Assembly: GCA_027320785.1 (NCBI GenBank)
Contig: DAHVKR010000076.1
Span: 1 to 6,723 of the forward strand
Direction of reading: 5' to 3'
Length of the DNA: 6,723 nucleotides
Origin: Bdellovibrionales bacterium
GTDB taxonomy: Bacteria; Bdellovibrionota; Bdellovibrionia; Bdellovibrionales; Bdellovibrionaceae
In this document: in pieces, positions 5,491 to 6,723 of the stretch
Layout of the letters: each line of letters starts with the position of its first letter
Numbering within the stretch: position 1 is the stretch's first letter
Program-made: the position numbers and the translations under genes
Notes under the pieces: model-generated
What the model was told of the DNA's origin: nothing
Database searches by the model: none
The model's input: the letters and a program-made list of their open reading frames with translations, nothing else

Positions 5491-6468
5491 TTAAATTTTA
5501 GCGGAAGATCCCGGAGTCCATTTTTGGCCTTGAAAGGACTGATGTTGATTGAGCCAATCAATTAAATACTGATGAGTTCCCATTTTATTAGCGGTCCATG
5601 TGGGGGCGACCAGTTCTTCCCAACGAGATGCGTAGGCGGCGAGCCTTTGGATATGAAGTCGCGGGGATAGGTGTTCAAGGAATACTTGAACACGGCGAGC
5701 ATAGGCCTCCTGTTCTATGGGAGCAAACTGACCCTGATGATAGAGCTTCTCTAATCCTGTATTTTTCAAAACATGGAGGTTGTGAAGTTTAATATTGGTG
5801 ATAGGAAGATCGTTACAAATTTTGGCTGTTTCAATCATTTGCTCATCGGTCTCACCAGGCCAACCAAACATCAAATGAATTCCCAGGTCTACAGCCGTTT
5901 TTTGAGAAATTTGATCAATAGCCTTCAGTGACTGAGCTCGATCATGCCCTCTTTTCATAAAAAGAAGCTGATCATCAAAAAAACTTTGCACACCGAGTTC
6001 GACGGCGACAAAAGTTTTAAGGTGGTATTCGTTCCAGAGTTCCAGTACTGCCGGAGAAAGGCAATCAGGACGTGTGCCCACAACAAAACCTCGGATTCCG
6101 TCAAATGATAGTGCGGTTTCAAAGTTGTCTCGTAAGGATTTTAATTTTGTAAAGGTATTCGTATAAGCCTGAAAGTAAACCAAGAACTCTTCTGATTTAA
6201 ATTTCTTTTGGATGTGGTCTCTGTATTTTTCAATTTGAGTCCCAAGGGGAAGATCAAAAGCTTCCTCACGGGCCGCCGATCCCCAAACATCACAAAAAAG
6301 ACAGGTTTCCATCCCTTTTAAGCCTTCACGATTGGGGCAGGTTTCAACAACGGCGACAGGAATCTTATAAACTTTTCGTCCAAAAAGTTTCTTGTAATGG
6401 GCTGAAATCGGGTTAAAAGGAAGTCCCAGCCATTGAGGATTTTGAAGGGAAGTGGTTTCAGTCTTCAT
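5491..6468 (-). CDS. TIGR01212-family radical SAM protein (YhcC/YtqA type), candidate tRNA wobble-uridine enzyme MnmL
   Basis: The 325-residue product is a radical SAM enzyme of the YhcC/YtqA group. It has Cys44, Cys56 and Cys59 in TCPNREG...CLFC for the 4Fe-4S cluster and SAM. The family signatures YFQAYTNTF (98-106), GTRPDCL (131-137), VELGVQ (156-161), FMKRGHD (170-176), HLMFGWPGET (198-207) and PTWTANK (289-295) are also present. Its length is normal for the family (about 300-330). E. coli YhcC has no settled role, but YtqA (renamed MnmL) of Bacillus subtilis and Streptococcus is needed to turn the carboxymethylaminomethyl wobble uridine of tRNA into the methylaminomethyl form. The divergent neighbour encodes an MnmC-like methyltransferase, which fits that role, but whether this protein belongs to the MnmL or the YhcC subgroup cannot be decided by eye. 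The ATG at 6466-6468 is the only early start. No clear ribosome binding site precedes it, and a candidate promoter would give a leader of only a few bases. Confidence 0.9.
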   Translation of the reverse strand: MKTETTSLQNPQWLGLPFNPISAHYKKLFGRKVYKIPVAVVETCPNREGLKGMETCLFCDVWGSAAREEAFDLPLGTQIEKYRDHIQKKFKSEEFLVYFQAYTNTFTKLKSLRDNFETALSFDGIRGFVVGTRPDCLSPAVLELWNEYHLKTFVAVELGVQSFFDDQLLFMKRGHDRAQSLKAIDQISQKTAVDLGIHLMFGWPGETDEQMIETAKICNDLPITNIKLHNLHVLKNTGLEKLYHQGQFAPIEQEAYARRVQVFLEHLSPRLHIQRLAAYASRWEELVAPTWTANKMGTHQYLIDWLNQHQSFQGQKWTPGSSAKI

Positions 6469-6476
6469 GAGGCTTC

Positions 6477-6506
6477 GATATGTATAAGGATTCCAATGAA
6501 TGTCAA
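6477..6506. promoter_or_regulatory. Compact divergent promoter region
   Basis: Start codons of the two divergent genes are separated by only 27 bp (6469-6495). On the minus strand a perfect -35 TTGACA (6506-6501) lies 16 bp before TACATA (6484-6479), so the radical SAM transcript would start a few bases before its ATG. On the plus strand TATAAG (6483-6488) is five of six to a -10 element but no good -35 is seen. Both -10 candidates use the quasi-palindromic core ATATGTATA (6478-6486). Confidence 0.4.
6486..6490 (+). promoter_or_regulatory. Ribosome binding site of the MnmC-like methyltransferase
   Basis: AAGGA is placed 5 bases before the ATG at 6496 and fixes the start of the plus-strand gene. 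It overlaps the plus-strand TATAAG, so the same bases cannot serve as both a -10 element and a ribosome binding site for one transcript. If this site is used, the promoter must lie further left, within the radical SAM gene. Confidence 0.6.
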
Positions 6507-6723
6507 TGAAAGCTCTTCTCAGGCCCCCCTCTTTCGCTCTCTAGGGTTTGAGATTGAAAAAACGAAAGACGGTTCGCCGACCTTAAGGATTGTAAACGGA
6601 ACTGAATATGGTGAATGCATGCATCATTCTGGTGGAGCCTTCTCCGAAACAGCCCTTATTTATGGACAAGCCTTTCAATATGGCTTCGAAGCTTTTCAGC
6701 GGCCTCATATTTTATCTTTGGGG
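6496..6723 (+). CDS. MnmC methylase-domain (DUF752) methyltransferase, N-terminal part (3' truncated)
   Basis: The first 76 codons run open to the window end. The segment from residue 26 (GSPTLRIVNG, then EYGECMHHSGGAFSETALIYGQAF at 37-60, then HILSLG at 71-76) follows the pattern of the Methyltransf_30/DUF752 family. That family has a short beta-hairpin with a tail like 'MHSxxGAxxEa' that shapes the substrate pocket, followed by the first strand of a Rossmann fold and its glycine-rich SAM loop; the window ends at that loop. Family members transfer methyl from SAM to 5-aminomethyl-2-thiouridine at wobble position 34 of tRNA, either fused to an FAD oxidase (MnmC of E. coli) or alone (MnmC2 of Aquifex). 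No oxidase domain precedes the methylase here; whether one follows cannot be seen. The start has an AAGGA site 5 bases upstream. Family assignment is by pattern recognition on a partial protein. Confidence 0.7.
   Translation, partial: MNVNESSSQAPLFRSLGFEIEKTKDGSPTLRIVNGTEYGECMHHSGGAFSETALIYGQAFQYGFEAFQRPHILSLG

Noticed and set aside
5481..5495. TTTAAG/CTTAAA hairpin over the stop of the radical SAM gene
   Set aside because: Six AT-rich pairs with no T-run in the minus direction; the 5410-5440 structure is a better terminator.
6480..6509. Nine-codon ORF starting at the plus-strand ATG at 6480
   Set aside because: No ribosome site, and it overlaps the better supported methyltransferase start at 6496; probably chance.

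Overview
The window is ordinary chromosomal DNA of a Gram-negative bacterium with a base composition that looks slightly AT-rich (judged by eye, low to mid 40s % GC). The clues are a lipoprotein signal with an LISC lipobox, a membrane-anchored protein with a predicted periplasmic domain, and an aerobic class Ia ribonucleotide reductase. The overall style (compact genes, TTG starts, small unclassified lipoproteins) resembles the Bdellovibrionota, for example a low-GC Bdellovibrio. That is an impression rather than a proof, because no rRNA or taxon-specific marker is present. No mobile element, CRISPR array, tRNA or rRNA was seen.

Layout: (1) 1-114 is the 3' end of an unidentified plus-strand gene with an acidic tail. 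(2) 195-686 (+) is a small secreted lipoprotein of unknown function. (3) 698-4852 (-) is an apparent operon in the order nrdA (large subunit), nrdB (small subunit) and an unrecognised single-pass membrane protein. The membrane protein starts inside the end of nrdB and may carry half of a periplasmic solute-binding fold. (4) 4853-5490 is an unusually long gene-poor region. It holds a probable NrdR box, several hairpins in the nrdA leader, a chain of tiny upstream ORFs, a strong plus-strand intrinsic terminator with no matching gene, and a terminator for the next gene. (5) 5491-6468 (-) is a radical SAM enzyme of the TIGR01212 (YhcC/YtqA) family. (6) 6496-6723 (+), cut by the window end, is the start of a methyltransferase resembling the MnmC methylase domain (DUF752).

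Functional reading: NrdA and NrdB together make deoxyribonucleotides, probably under NrdR control; the third gene of that operon is the unknown partner. The divergent pair at the right end is the most interesting part of the window. YtqA-type radical SAM proteins (MnmL) have been linked to making mnm5s2U at the tRNA wobble position, and DUF752/MnmC2 proteins do the last methylation of the same pathway. Here they share one 27-bp start-to-start region that looks like a bidirectional promoter. This suggests a hybrid tRNA-modification pathway in which the radical SAM enzyme replaces the FAD-dependent half of MnmC.
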